NCBI RefSeq assembly: GCF_000949455.1 | Contig: NZ_JXXK01000003.1 | Location: forward strand, 62,001 to 126,000 | DNA: 64,000 nucleotides | Direction: 5' to 3' | DNA from: Ruthenibacterium lactatiformans | GTDB taxonomy: Bacteria > Bacillota > Clostridia > Oscillospirales > Ruminococcaceae | Shown here: piece after piece, positions 8,842 through 17,267 of the stretch | How the letters are laid out: every line of letters begins with the position of its first letter | Numbering within the stretch: the stretch's first letter is position 1 | Program-made: the position numbers and the translations under genes | Notes under the pieces: model-generated | Told to the model about the DNA's origin: nothing | The model's input: only the letters and a program-made list of their open reading frames with translations | Databases searched by the model: none

Positions 8842-8873
8842 AAAATGGGGGAGCTTGGCTCCCCCATTTTATA
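8842..8873 (+). terminator. Intra-operon attenuator between binding protein and permeases
   Basis: A perfect 13-bp stem, AAAATGGGGGAGC/GCTCCCCCATTTT with a TTG loop (8842-8870), starts 14 nt past the stop codon. The short T-containing tail suggests partial termination or 3' mRNA protection. Confidence 0.75.
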
Positions 8874-8914
8874 AGTAAGCAAAAGAAAAAGGAAAGGAAG
8901 GGACCGCAGCCGCT

Positions 8915-9766
8915 ATGGAAAAGACGCTCAAAAAATATTTCCCGCTGTTTGTGCTGCCGACGCTGGCCGCGTTCATCATCGGGTTCATCGTCCCCTTTGC
9001 AGAGGGCATCTATCTCTCCTTCTGCAAATTCACCACGGTGGGCAACGCCTCTTGGGTGGGCGTTTCCAATTATGTCAAAGCGTTTTCGGACGCCACGTTC
9101 CGCAGCGCGTTCTGGTTCACACTGGGCTTCACAGCCGTGTCCACCATTCTCATCAACGTGCTGGCCTTTGCCATCGCGCTGCTGCTCACGCGGGGCATCA
9201 AGGGCACCAATGTATTCCGCACCGTGTTCTTTATGCCGAATCTCATCGGCGGCATCGTGCTGGGCTACATCTGGCAGATCCTCATCAACTGCGTGCTGTC
9301 GCTGGTCAAACAGCCGCTGCTGCAGCTCAACACGGCGGCCGGCTACTGGGGGCTCATCATCCTGATGTGCTGGCAGCAGGTGGGTTATATGATGATCATT
9401 TATATCGCCGGGCTTCAGAACGTGCCCGGGGACCTTATCGAGGCTGCGCAGATCGACGGCGCGAACCCCTGGCAGGCGCTGGTGCGCATCAAGCTGCCGA
9501 TGGTCATGTCCTCCGTCACCATATGCCTGTTCCTGTCGCTGACGAACTCATTCAAGCTGTTCGACCAGAACCTTTCGCTGACAGGCGGCGAACCCAATCA
9601 CGCCTCCGAGATGCTGGCCCTGAACATCTATAACACGTTCTATACCCGCTCCGGCCCGCAGTGGAAGGGCATCGGCCAGGCAAAGGCCGTCATTTTCTTC
9701 GTGCTCGTGGTAGCCATAGCCCTTGTTCAGCTCAGGGCAACACGTTCCAGGGAGGTGCAGCAGTAA
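8915..9766 (+). CDS. Sugar ABC importer permease, MalF type
   Basis: A protein of 283 residues with six predicted membrane helices (first at about 10-30). The EAA loop EAAQIDGANPWQALVRIKLP, which contacts the ATPase, sits near residue 175. It forms a heterodimer with the next gene product. AAGGAAGGGA precedes the ATG by about 10 nt. The stop codon overlaps the next start by one base (TAATG), so the two permeases are translationally coupled. No ATPase gene is present in the operon; a shared MsmX-type ATPase elsewhere in the genome is likely. Confidence 0.93.
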   Translation: MEKTLKKYFPLFVLPTLAAFIIGFIVPFAEGIYLSFCKFTTVGNASWVGVSNYVKAFSDATFRSAFWFTLGFTAVSTILINVLAFAIALLLTRGIKGTNVFRTVFFMPNLIGGIVLGYIWQILINCVLSLVKQPLLQLNTAAGYWGLIILMCWQQVGYMMIIYIAGLQNVPGDLIEAAQIDGANPWQALVRIKLPMVMSSVTICLFLSLTNSFKLFDQNLSLTGGEPNHASEMLALNIYNTFYTRSGPQWKGIGQAKAVIFFVLVVAIALVQLRATRSREVQQ

Positions 9767-10608
9767 TGGTCAAGGCAAAAAAAGGCTTCAATCTGTTCTG
9801 GACGGTGCTGCTCTCCGTAGCATCTGTCCTGTATGTGTACCCAATCCTCATGATACTGCTGAACTCCTTTAAAAAGGAGACCTCCATCAGTACTTCTACG
9901 GCGTTCCTGCCGCCCACGGCAGATACCTTTGCCGGCGCGGCAAACTACGTCAACGCCATTTCTTCCAAGGGCTTTTTACAGAGTTTCTGGTACAGCACGC
10001 TCATCACCGTCACCAGCGTGGCACTCATCCTGCTGTGCTGTTCCATGTGCGCGTGGTACATCACCCGCGTCAATTCTCTGATGAGCAAGGCCATGTACTA
10101 TCTGTGTGTGTTCAGCATGGTGGTGCCGTTCCAGATGGTGATGTTTACACTTTCCCAGACGGCGGACAGTCTGGGCCTGAACAAGCCCTCCAACATTGCC
10201 ATCATCTACCTGGGCTTCGGCGCGGGGCTGGCGGTGTTCATGTTCTGCGGTTTTGTCAAAAGCATCCCGCTGGAGATCGAAGAGGCTGCCATGATCGACG
10301 GCTGCAACCCCATCCAGACGTATTTCCGCATCGTATTTCCCATTTTCAAGCCCACCATGATCTCCGTCGCCATTCTGGAGGCCATGTGGGTGTGGAACGA
10401 CTATCTGCTGCCCACGCTGGTGCTGGACATCAAAAAATACCGCACCATCCCCATGCTCATCCAGTACTTCCGCGGCAGCTACGGCCGCGTGGAGATGGGC
10501 CCCATGATGGCCTGCATCATGCTCACGGTGCTGCCCATCATCATTCTGTACCTGGCGTGCCAGAAGTATATCATTGAGGGCGTCGTGGCCGGGGCGGTGA
10601 AAGGCTGA
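9766..10608 (+). CDS. Sugar ABC importer permease, MalG type
   Basis: A protein of 280 residues with six membrane helices. The EAA motif EEAAMIDGCNPIQTYFRIVF lies near residue 175 and the C-terminus (YIIEGVVAGAVKG) is characteristic of MalG-like permeases. The start at 9766 is set by GGGAGGTG 7 nt upstream and the TAATG junction. The stop overlaps the malQ start by one base (TGATG). Confidence 0.93.
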   Translation: MVKAKKGFNLFWTVLLSVASVLYVYPILMILLNSFKKETSISTSTAFLPPTADTFAGAANYVNAISSKGFLQSFWYSTLITVTSVALILLCCSMCAWYITRVNSLMSKAMYYLCVFSMVVPFQMVMFTLSQTADSLGLNKPSNIAIIYLGFGAGLAVFMFCGFVKSIPLEIEEAAMIDGCNPIQTYFRIVFPIFKPTMISVAILEAMWVWNDYLLPTLVLDIKKYRTIPMLIQYFRGSYGRVEMGPMMACIMLTVLPIIILYLACQKYIIEGVVAGAVKG

Positions 10609-12083
10609 TGCGCACCAGCGGCATCCTGATGCCTGTCTCCTCTCTGCCCTCGCCCTACGGCATCGGCAGCCTGGGGGCGGAAGCCTACCGTTTTGTGGAT
10701 TTTCTGGCGGCGGCCGGGCAGCGGTACTGGCAGATCCTGCCCATCGGGCCCACGGGCTACGGCGACAGCCCGTACCAGAGCTTTTCGGCCTTTGCGGCCA
10801 ACCCCTATTTCATCGACCTCGACGCGCTGGAGCAGCGCGGCCTGCTGACGCACGACGAGATCGCACGCTTTGATTTCGGCCCTGAAGCGCCCGAAGGCAT
10901 CGACTACGGCGCCCTGTTCCGCACGCGCTTTGCCGTGCTGGAGCTGGCCGTGCGCCGCTTTGATGCCGGGGAGGACGCATTCCGCGATTTCTGCGCCGCC
11001 AACGCGTTCTGGCTGGACGATTACGCGCTGTTCATGGCTTTGAAGGCGGAAAACGGCATGCGCGCCTTTTCGCTGTGGCCCAAAGACGTACGCGCGCGCA
11101 GACCCGCGGCGCTGGCCGCAGCACGGGCGCGTCTGGCAGGGCAGGTCCGCTTCTGGCAGGTGGTGCAATACCTGTTTTACGAGCAGTGGGCCGCTCTGAA
11201 GGCCTACGCCAACGCAAAGGGCGTGGAGTTCATCGGTGACATTCCTATCTACGTTTCGCCGGATTCCTCCGACCTCTGGGCCGACCCTTCGCTGTTCCAG
11301 GTAGACGCGGACGGCGCGCTGACGGAGGTGGCGGGCTGCCCGCCGGACGCTTTCGCGGCGGACGGGCAGCTTTGGGGCAACCCGCTGTACAACTGGGATG
11401 TACACTTAAAGACCGGGTGCGCCTGGTGGATACGACGGCTGCGCCATGCAAGCGCCGTGTACGATGTGGTCCGTATCGACCACTTTCGCGGCTTTGAAAG
11501 CTATTACGCCATTCCCGCCCGGGACAAAACCGCAGTGAACGGCGTGTGGCGCAAGGGGCCCGGCACGGCGTTCATCGACGTCATACGCCGAAAGCTGCCG
11601 GACGTGCGCATCATTGCCGAGGATCTGGGCTATCTGACGGACGATGTAAAGGCACTGCTGCGCGCCAGCGGCTTTCCCGGTATGAAGGTGCTGCAGTTCG
11701 CCTTCGATTCCCGGGAGGAAAGCGACTATCTGCCCCACAACTACACACAGAATTCTGTTGTGTACACAGGCACCCACGACAACACCACCACGGCGGACTG
11801 GGAGCTTTCGGCTCCGGCCGGGGACGTGGCGTTCGCCAGGCGTTATCTGGATGTGGACGGCGGCGCCGATTTCACGCGGCGTTTTATCCGCGCAGCGCTG
11901 GCAAGCGTTTCGGTCACCGCCGTTATTCCCATGCCGGACTGGCTGGGCCTTGGCGCCGAGGCGCGCATCAACACGCCCTCCACGCTGGGCGGCAACTGGC
12001 TGTGGCGCATGGACCCCGCCGCGCTGACGGACGCTTTGGCGGCCGATATTCTGGCTTTGACGAAGCTGTACGGCCGCTGCTGA
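10608..12083 (+). CDS. malQ: 4-alpha-glucanotransferase (amylomaltase, GH77)
   Basis: MalQ disproportionates malto-oligosaccharides in the cytoplasm, releasing glucose and longer chains for phosphorylase. At 491 residues it is the usual length. Diagnostic GH77 segments are present: the opening GILMPVSSLPSPYGIGSLG, YGDSPYQSFSAFA, the nucleophile region VVRIDHFRGFESYY (Asp), the acid/base IIAEDLG (Glu) and the transition-state region YTGTHDNTTT (Asp). It is coupled by one-base overlap to the permease gene and is the last gene of the operon, which strongly suggests that the importer carries malto-oligosaccharides. Confidence 0.97.
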   Translation: MRTSGILMPVSSLPSPYGIGSLGAEAYRFVDFLAAAGQRYWQILPIGPTGYGDSPYQSFSAFAANPYFIDLDALEQRGLLTHDEIARFDFGPEAPEGIDYGALFRTRFAVLELAVRRFDAGEDAFRDFCAANAFWLDDYALFMALKAENGMRAFSLWPKDVRARRPAALAAARARLAGQVRFWQVVQYLFYEQWAALKAYANAKGVEFIGDIPIYVSPDSSDLWADPSLFQVDADGALTEVAGCPPDAFAADGQLWGNPLYNWDVHLKTGCAWWIRRLRHASAVYDVVRIDHFRGFESYYAIPARDKTAVNGVWRKGPGTAFIDVIRRKLPDVRIIAEDLGYLTDDVKALLRASGFPGMKVLQFAFDSREESDYLPHNYTQNSVVYTGTHDNTTTADWELSAPAGDVAFARRYLDVDGGADFTRRFIRAALASVSVTAVIPMPDWLGLGAEARINTPSTLGGNWLWRMDPAALTDALAADILALTKLYGRC

Positions 12084-12115
12084 TCCGCACCTTCCCCTTT
12101 TCCTTTTTCTTAAAA

Positions 12116-12178
12116 CGAAAGCGCGTCCCGCACGGCTGAACAGCCGGCTGGGCGCGCTTTCGCTTTGTGTTTTTCTTT
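12116..12178 (+). terminator. Terminator after malQ
   Basis: The arms CGAAAGCGCG (12116-12125) and CGCGCTTTCG (12153-12162) enclose an inner GCCGG-type hairpin and are followed by a T-rich tail (12163-12180). Confidence 0.7.
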
Positions 12179-12253
12179 TTCCGAATGCCTGTATACTTTT
12201 CCCTGTATTAACAGATAATAGTATCATGCATCAGAAATTGGGAGGCAGCAATT

Positions 12254-12778
12254 ATGAAAGCAACCGGCATCGTGCGCCGTATCGACGACCTTGGGCGTGT
12301 GGTCATCCCCAAGGAAATACGCCGAACCCAGCTCATCCGCGTGGGCGACCCGCTGGAGATCTTCGTCTCCGGCGCGGGCGAGGTGATCTTCAAGAAATAC
12401 AGCCCCATCGGGGAACTTTCGGCCTTTGCCGCAAGCTATGCGGAGGTGCTCTACAAAGCGGCGGGCGCGTCCGTCGCCATTGCGGACCGGGACCGCGTGG
12501 TGGCTGCGGCCGGAGCAGCGCGGGACGCCGTTGAAAGATCTCTCGCTCCCGTTTATACCCGCGCGGTAGAGCAGCGCCGTCTGTTCACGGCGGCGGACGC
12601 CGCCAGCGCCCTGCCCCTGTGCGAGGGCGTGGACACAAGCGCCACAGCCCTGATGCCCATTTTGTGCAACGGAGACCTCATCGGCAGCGTGGCGCTGACG
12701 GGCAGCATGCCCGACGAAGCCATGGTGCTGCTGGTAAAGGTAGCCGCCGCATTTCTGGGCAAGCAGATGGAAGAATAG
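12254..12778 (+). CDS. spoVT: Stage V sporulation protein T (AbrB-type regulator with GAF-like domain)
   Basis: A protein of 174 residues, against about 178 for the Bacillus protein. The AbrB swapped-hairpin DNA-binding domain is nearly canonical: MKATGIVRRIDDLGRVVIPK at the start, then EIRRTQLIRVGDPLEIF. The C-terminal half is a GAF-like sensor domain ending in KVAAAFLGKQME. SpoVT tunes sigma-G-dependent genes in the forespore, so its presence implies that the organism belongs to a spore-forming lineage. GGGAGG lies 9 nt before the ATG. It is a single-gene unit, convergent with the next gene. Confidence 0.95.
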   Translation: MKATGIVRRIDDLGRVVIPKEIRRTQLIRVGDPLEIFVSGAGEVIFKKYSPIGELSAFAASYAEVLYKAAGASVAIADRDRVVAAAGAARDAVERSLAPVYTRAVEQRRLFTAADAASALPLCEGVDTSATALMPILCNGDLIGSVALTGSMPDEAMVLLVKVAAAFLGKQMEE

Positions 12779-12849
12779 CGGACGTCCTATGCAGCCCCTG
12801 TAAGCTTCTTTCCGCCGCCTTCGTGTTTTGCGTTTTTTCACAGCGATCG

Positions 12850-14226
12850 TCAATTGAAAACTTGGACAAACGTATTTTCGCTCAGCTGCTCCGGCAGCAG
12901 GGCCGGCACATAGGCGTAGGTCACGCTCTTGTAGCCTTCCGGGTCTCCGTCGTCAAAAAAAGGCGCTTCGCCGTCCGGGCTGTCGATCAAAAAGCAGTAA
13001 ACGGGCTGGATGGTATCCATCAGGCGGCTCCGGTAATAGGTGATCTCCCAATGCAGGATATTCACCGCACCGCCGTCGTAACCGCCCTGCGTGCCGCCGA
13101 TCCAGGCCTCACCGGCCATCAGCGCGCCCTTTGCGTCGTCCAGCGTGCGCAGGGCATAGGTGCCCAGCACCTGTGGTTCCAGCGGGAACGTCACAGCGGT
13201 CAGGTCCCCTTCCGGCGCGGAAAGCTGGATGCGCCGGAAGCTGTAATTGTACAGCTTTTGCGCCAGCGTGTCCGAAGCGCTCCCCGCTTCATAAAACGCA
13301 CTGATGGCCGTACTGTACTCTTTGTAGATATTATAATCGCCCGTGGATTCAAACGCAGGATTTTCCAGCGTCACAAACTTCGCGCCGAAATGATCGTAGA
13401 AATAGCGGTACAGCGCTTCGCCAGACAGCCCTTTCGGCGCAGCCAATAAGTTATCCCCCTGTTCATACCGGTAAAAACGTACCTCCTGCCCGTTTAGGGA
13501 ATAGCTTACGCCGTCCGCCTTGCCGCTGGCATAGGGGCTGTAATACGCCGTGTCCAGCGGGCCGGAGGTATCGTATGAAAACGCCTCCAGCGTGCCGCCC
13601 AGTTTGGCCGCCGTGTCCTCCAGCGCCGCGCGCATCTCTGCTTCTCCGTCCGGCACCGCATACACAGGCAGCTCTGTGGGCAGTTCCCCGGCAGGCAGGT
13701 CATAGGTGGGGTTCGCGCCCGCCAGGTCCGCATCCGTCCGGACGGTAATATCTCCCATGCCCATACCGCCGCCTTCCGCGGCGAACAGCAGCCTGCCCTC
13801 CTTGCGCGCGCCGGCCTGCGCGTCCTCCGTTGTCTCCGGCGCTGCCGCCGCAGAGCTTGCCGTGCCCGCTGTGTCCTGCGCTGCGGCGACGCGGGGCGCC
13901 TGTTCCGTCTCCTGGCCCTCGTCCGCCGCGCCCCCGGCGCTCTGCAGGCTGTACTGCGCGGGGGCGGCGCTGCCCGCCGGGCGCATCGCCACGCCCCAGA
14001 ACCAGGCCGCCGGCACCGCCAGCAGCGCCACCGCCGCCGCGACGGGCAGTGCCGCGCGGCGCAGGCGCGGATGTTTTTTGCCCGAAACGCGCAGTGCCGG
14101 CCGCCCGGCCGCGCCCGGCGCTTCCTGCTCCGCCTCGGCGGCGCGCATTTTGGCCAGCGTGTCGGTCATCCATTCCTCGCTGGGGGCCAGCTTGCCGAAC
14201 GCGGAGATATAATCGTCTTTATACAT
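12850..14226 (-). CDS. Membrane-anchored partner (anti-sigma-like) of the ECF sigma factor
   Basis: A protein of 458 residues: a cytosolic N-terminus of about 50 residues, a basic stretch, one membrane helix (about 62-82), a low-complexity Ala/Gln/Thr region, and a large extracytoplasmic domain of about 320 residues that I do not recognise. This layout and the gene order directly behind an ECF sigma gene are typical of membrane anti-sigma factors, but no zinc-binding anti-sigma motif is seen, so the role is inferred. The start at 14226 has GGGGGAG 7 nt upstream and overlaps the sigma gene by 8 nt, implying coupled translation. It is convergent with spoVT. Confidence 0.65.
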   Translation of the reverse strand: MYKDDYISAFGKLAPSEEWMTDTLAKMRAAEAEQEAPGAAGRPALRVSGKKHPRLRRAALPVAAAVALLAVPAAWFWGVAMRPAGSAAPAQYSLQSAGGAADEGQETEQAPRVAAAQDTAGTASSAAAAPETTEDAQAGARKEGRLLFAAEGGGMGMGDITVRTDADLAGANPTYDLPAGELPTELPVYAVPDGEAEMRAALEDTAAKLGGTLEAFSYDTSGPLDTAYYSPYASGKADGVSYSLNGQEVRFYRYEQGDNLLAAPKGLSGEALYRYFYDHFGAKFVTLENPAFESTGDYNIYKEYSTAISAFYEAGSASDTLAQKLYNYSFRRIQLSAPEGDLTAVTFPLEPQVLGTYALRTLDDAKGALMAGEAWIGGTQGGYDGGAVNILHWEITYYRSRLMDTIQPVYCFLIDSPDGEAPFFDDGDPEGYKSVTYAYVPALLPEQLSENTFVQVFN

Positions 14227-14710
14227 CGTCAAACTCCCCCTTCAAAGCAGTTTTCAATAATTTGCGCGCCCGCGCAAGCTGCGAGAGCACCGTGTTCTGC
14301 GGCATTTCCAGAATGGCCGCGATCTCACCGGTGGCATAACCCTCAATATAATATAAGTAGATGACCTGCCTGTATTTTTTCGGCAGGCGGTTCACCGCCT
14401 CCACTACGGCGGTCTCGTCGGGGGTGAAGGGCGTGTCCGGGAAATCATCCTCCAGGCCGGTCGTTTTGCGCTGCCAGGCACTGCGAAAAAAGCTCTTGCA
14501 GCGGTTGATGGTCACCCGCAGCAGCCAGGCCTTTTCATGCTCGGCGCTCTCAAACGCAGGTTTTGCCTTTACATAGCTGATGAACACCTCCTGGGCGATG
14601 TCCTCCGCGTCCTCTTTGTTTTTCACCATGGCATACGCCGCGGCAAATACCGTGGCGGCGTAGCGCTCCAAAACTTCCTCGGCGCCGGCGCATACGGCAG
14701 CGTCGCTCAT
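14219..14710 (-). CDS. ECF-type RNA polymerase sigma factor
   Basis: A protein of 163 residues, the normal ECF size. Region 2 contains YAMVKNKEDAEDIAQEVF, the -10-recognising helix, and region 4 contains LPKKYRQVIYLYYIEGYATG followed by EIAAILEMPQNTVLSQLARA, the -35-recognising helix-turn-helix. The start at 14710 (MSDAAV) is favoured by AGGGGGAAGGGG just upstream. TACAAT (14793-14798) with TTTGCG 17 bp away may be its promoter. Its output genes are unknown apart from the linked membrane partner. Confidence 0.93.
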   Translation of the reverse strand: MSDAAVCAGAEEVLERYAATVFAAAYAMVKNKEDAEDIAQEVFISYVKAKPAFESAEHEKAWLLRVTINRCKSFFRSAWQRKTTGLEDDFPDTPFTPDETAVVEAVNRLPKKYRQVIYLYYIEGYATGEIAAILEMPQNTVLSQLARARKLLKTALKGEFDDV

Positions 14711-14822
14711 ACCCCTTCCCCCTTTCACCAAAGGATCCTCACATTTTTCATACGAATGAGCCGCGCGGATTATTGCACGGCTCTTTCGGTTCATTGTAAC
14801 ACAAAAGCATTCGAACGCAAAG

Positions 14823-14854
14823 AAGCGGCGGAGCCCCAACGCGCCCCGCCGCTT
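14823..14854 (-). terminator. Hairpin after niaX
   Basis: A 9-bp inverted repeat, AAGCGGCGG/CCGCCGCTT, separates niaX from the sigma-factor promoter. The tail is only weakly T-rich on either strand, so termination efficiency is uncertain. Confidence 0.45.
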
Positions 14855-14877
14855 TATTCAAAACCCCTCCGGAATGC

Positions 14878-15447
14878 TCAGCTCTTTGAAAATGTGAAGC
14901 TCGCGGGCAGCTTTGCCGCGCGGGACACCGGCTGCCAGATCAGCAGCGCCAGGTAATAGTCCACCATGCTGTGCACCACTGTGCCCACGCCCACAAGACC
15001 CAGCACCGTGGAGACGAACGTCCCCTCCATCGTCATGCCCGAAAACCAAAACGCCGTCACCACAACGGCTTCCAGAACGCCATGGATCACGCCCATCACC
15101 AGCCCGAACAGGAAAATACTCAGGCCGTTTTTCATCACAGCGGGTTTTTTCGCCAGCAGGAACGCGCCTATGGCCACAAACACCACCTGGCTGAGCGCCC
15201 GCAGCACCACCACGGGCGGAAAGCCCGCCAGCAGGAAGCCCAGTGTCGCGCCCAGCTCCACCGTGAGCGCCACCGCAGGCGAGATGAACATGGCAATGAA
15301 AATCGCCACATGGCTGCCCAGCGTGAAACTCATGGGCCCCAGCTGTATCTTTACAGGCGAGATCATCGGGATCAATATGGCGATGGCGCACAGCAGCGCG
15401 GCCACGCACATTCTCTGAATGCGTACAGTATTTTTGGCTGCGGACAT
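14878..15447 (-). CDS. niaX: Niacin ECF transporter substrate-binding (S) component
   Basis: A protein of 189 residues with about six membrane helices; the segments IPMISPVKIQLGPMSFTLGS and LTVELGATLGFLLAGFPP resemble energy-coupling-factor S components. S components bind a vitamin and dock onto a shared EcfT/EcfA module encoded elsewhere. Assignment to niacin rests on context: a NiaR-type palindrome covers its promoter and niaR itself is two genes upstream. GGAGG lies 9 nt before ATG 15447; an in-frame start at 15507 would begin inside the operator. It has its own promoter although it lies behind niaR and the HAD gene in the same direction. Confidence 0.72.
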   Translation of the reverse strand: MSAAKNTVRIQRMCVAALLCAIAILIPMISPVKIQLGPMSFTLGSHVAIFIAMFISPAVALTVELGATLGFLLAGFPPVVVLRALSQVVFVAIGAFLLAKKPAVMKNGLSIFLFGLVMGVIHGVLEAVVVTAFWFSGMTMEGTFVSTVLGLVGVGTVVHSMVDYYLALLIWQPVSRAAKLPASFTFSKS

Positions 15448-15495
15448 AAACAGGTTCCTCCCCAACATCCACTGTGCAGACACCATGCACGACAC

Positions 15496-15507
15496 GTGTC
15501 TTGACAC
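15496..15507. promoter_or_regulatory. NiaR operator at niaX
   Basis: GTGTC-TT-GACAC is an inverted repeat containing the core TGTCTTGACA, very close to the TGTCTAGACA-centred palindrome known for NiaR (YrxA). It lies immediately downstream of the predicted niaX transcription start. Two further GACAC/GTGTC half-sites lie nearby (15475-15495). Confidence 0.7.
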
Positions 15508-15520
15508 ATATTTTTTCTAT

Positions 15521-15549
15521 ACTATACGCGCTTGGGGCCCCTGCGTCAA
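15521..15549 (-). promoter_or_regulatory. niaX promoter
   Basis: TTGACG (15544-15549) and TATAGT (15521-15526) are 17 bp apart, with the NiaR-like palindrome beginning about 14 bp downstream of the -10. Confidence 0.75.
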
Positions 15550-15571
15550 CCGCAGGCAGCAAATTCCCCTT

Positions 15572-15638
15572 TTTCCACCAAAAATAATGCCGCCGGAAAC
15601 ACTGTGTTTGGGCAACACGCCTTGCCGTTCCTGCGGCG
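15572..15638 (-). terminator. Terminator after the HAD phosphatase gene
   Basis: On the minus strand a GC-rich stem with a 3-nt bulge (CCGCC-GGAA against TTCC-TGC-GGCGG, arms at 15591-15598 and 15628-15639) ends in ATTATTTTT just 8 bp beyond the gene end. Confidence 0.5.
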
Positions 15639-15646
15639 GGGCGGCC

Positions 15647-16483
15647 CTATACGCCGCCCTGCGTCTGCGCGGCACACCGCGCGTGCGCGTCTAACCACCG
15701 GGCGACGCCGTCCTCGTCGTTTGCGCCGATGACGCCCGTGGCTACGGCCTTCAGCACATCTGCGGCGTTCGCCACAGCATATGCCTCGTCGGCGGCCTCA
15801 AACAGGTCCACATCATTTTCTCCGTCCCCGAACACGACCAGCCGCCCGCATCCGAGGCTGCTTTTCAGCCACAGGGCCGCACTGGCCTTGGAGGCCGCTT
15901 TCGGCATGATCTCCAGCCACTGCTCCCGGGTGTACAGATCCACCTGGAACACACAATGATATTGCTCCCGGTATTTTTCATAAAGAGGCAGCAGCTTTTC
16001 CCTCTCGTCAATACAGGTGAAGTAAAAAATATCCCCCGCACGCAGTGTGCGCCGCGTTGCGACGGGGTTCGCCCTTCTGTCGTTTTTCCGCGTCTCAAGG
16101 AACGCCCGCATTCCCCGCGTACACCGGGCAGGCAGATAGGAAAACATCTCTCTGCCCCCGGCCACCGCATAGACGATGGGGAACACGCCGCACGCCTCCA
16201 GTTCGTCCAGGATCTCCGCCGCTTCCCCGCCGAAAAAATTCATCTGTAAAAACGAGCCGTCCCGGTGGTCCGCCACTGCTGCGCCGTTGTAAACGATCAG
16301 CGGTATTTCAGCTTCCAGCCCGGCCGTCACCTTCCGCGCCGTCTGGAACGACCGCGCCGTGGCATAGGAAAACAGCATGCCTTCCCCCACCAGCCGGTTG
16401 ACCGTCCGGTTGGTATACCCGGATGTCCTTTCGTCGCTGCGCAGCAGGGTACCGTCCAGATCGGATACATACAAAGTCCTCAT
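15647..16483 (-). CDS. Cof-type HAD-IIB phosphatase
   Basis: A protein of 278 residues. HAD motif I is DLDGTLLRS at the extreme N-terminus (nucleophile Asp8), motif II is the YATARS threonine region, and motif IV is VFGDGENDVDLFEAA. The large cap between about residues 85 and 190 places it in the Cof/HAD-IIB group, which dephosphorylates sugar phosphates, flavin phosphates or nucleotides. GGGAGG lies 5 nt before the ATG. It sits between niaR and niaX; a link to pyridine nucleotide turnover is possible but unproven. Confidence 0.9.
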   Translation of the reverse strand: MRTLYVSDLDGTLLRSDERTSGYTNRTVNRLVGEGMLFSYATARSFQTARKVTAGLEAEIPLIVYNGAAVADHRDGSFLQMNFFGGEAAEILDELEACGVFPIVYAVAGGREMFSYLPARCTRGMRAFLETRKNDRRANPVATRRTLRAGDIFYFTCIDEREKLLPLYEKYREQYHCVFQVDLYTREQWLEIMPKAASKASAALWLKSSLGCGRLVVFGDGENDVDLFEAADEAYAVANAADVLKAVATGVIGANDEDGVARWLDAHARCAAQTQGGV

Positions 16484-16559
16484 CGCGTCCTCCCGTCCGA
16501 GGGCTCCCGCAAAACCGCAGGCGCGCCGGGCATCCTACCGCCCGGCGCAGCAAGCCTCG

Positions 16560-17084
16560 TCATTTTTCCAGGCCCATCAGATATCCCTTCTCCTCCAGTG
16601 CGGCCAGCACCCGCGCTTTGCGCGCCTCGTCCGGGCACACGAGCGTGTGCAGATGGATGTCTCCCGTCAGGCTGCACAGGGGCTGCGCGCCGTTTTTCTG
16701 CAGGGCATCCCAAAAAACGTCCGCATCATAACGGCTGAATACCTGCAGCTGGCCCGAAAGCTGGCCGTACACCGGGTGCTCCACGGTCACATCCAGCACG
16801 CCGCACCCGCAGTCCGCCACGGTATACAGCTCGTCCAGCAGGCCGTCCAGGCCGTGGCGGCATGCCACGGTGCAGCGCACGCCGCCGCCCTCCTGTCCGC
16901 CGCCCAGCACATAGCCGCGCGGCGTAGCTACAATGGGCGAGCCCGCCGCCCGCAGCAGCGCCACATCCCCCACCACGACCTGCCGGCTCACGCCAAGGCG
17001 CGCCGCCAGCGCGGCCGCGCTCACCGGGCCGGACGCCCCGGCCAATGCCTGCAATATCTCATCTCTGCGCCGGGCCGCCGTCAT
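16560..17084 (-). CDS. niaR: Niacin-responsive repressor NiaR (HTH plus 3H domain)
   Basis: A protein of 174 residues. The N-terminal winged helix (REILQAL-like start, then ARLGVSRQVVVGDVALLRA) is followed by a 3H domain with the characteristic histidines in VACRHG, TVEHPVYG and GDIHLHTL. NiaR represses niacin transport and NAD synthesis genes when niacin is bound. GGAGGGAGG lies 8 nt before the ATG at 17084. The neighbouring niaX promoter carries a fitting palindrome. The promoter TTGTTT-17-TATACT (17142-17170) is divergent from ftsH and has no NiaR-like box, so no autoregulation is evident. Confidence 0.9.
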   Translation of the reverse strand: MTAARRRDEILQALAGASGPVSAAALAARLGVSRQVVVGDVALLRAAGSPIVATPRGYVLGGGQEGGGVRCTVACRHGLDGLLDELYTVADCGCGVLDVTVEHPVYGQLSGQLQVFSRYDADVFWDALQKNGAQPLCSLTGDIHLHTLVCPDEARKARVLAALEEKGYLMGLEK

Positions 17085-17141
17085 GGGCCGCGCCTCCCTC
17101 CGTGCTTCTCCGCAAGGCGGCACACGCCGCCGTTTGAGGCC

Positions 17142-17170
17142 AGTATAGCATGTTTCCGGCAAAAAAACAA
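17142..17170 (-). promoter_or_regulatory. niaR promoter
   Basis: On the minus strand TTGTTT (17165-17170) and TATACT (17142-17147) are 17 bp apart. Confidence 0.45.
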
Positions 17171-17210
17171 AACGAAAATGCCGGTATTCACAGCACGTTT
17201 ACAAACGCGC

Positions 17211-17240
17211 TTGAATTTTGTCATATTCCGGCGTTACAAT
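17211..17240 (+). promoter_or_regulatory. ftsH promoter
   Basis: TTGAAT (17211-17216) and TACAAT (17235-17240) are 18 bp apart, 28 bp before the ftsH start codon. Confidence 0.65.
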
Positions 17241-17267
17241 AGAAGATACAGTGAGGAGTTGAAGCAT

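Noticed and set aside
16377..17267. N-terminal extension of ftsH
   Set aside because: It would run antisense over niaR and through the ftsH promoter; ATG 17268 has a good SD and the family N-terminus.
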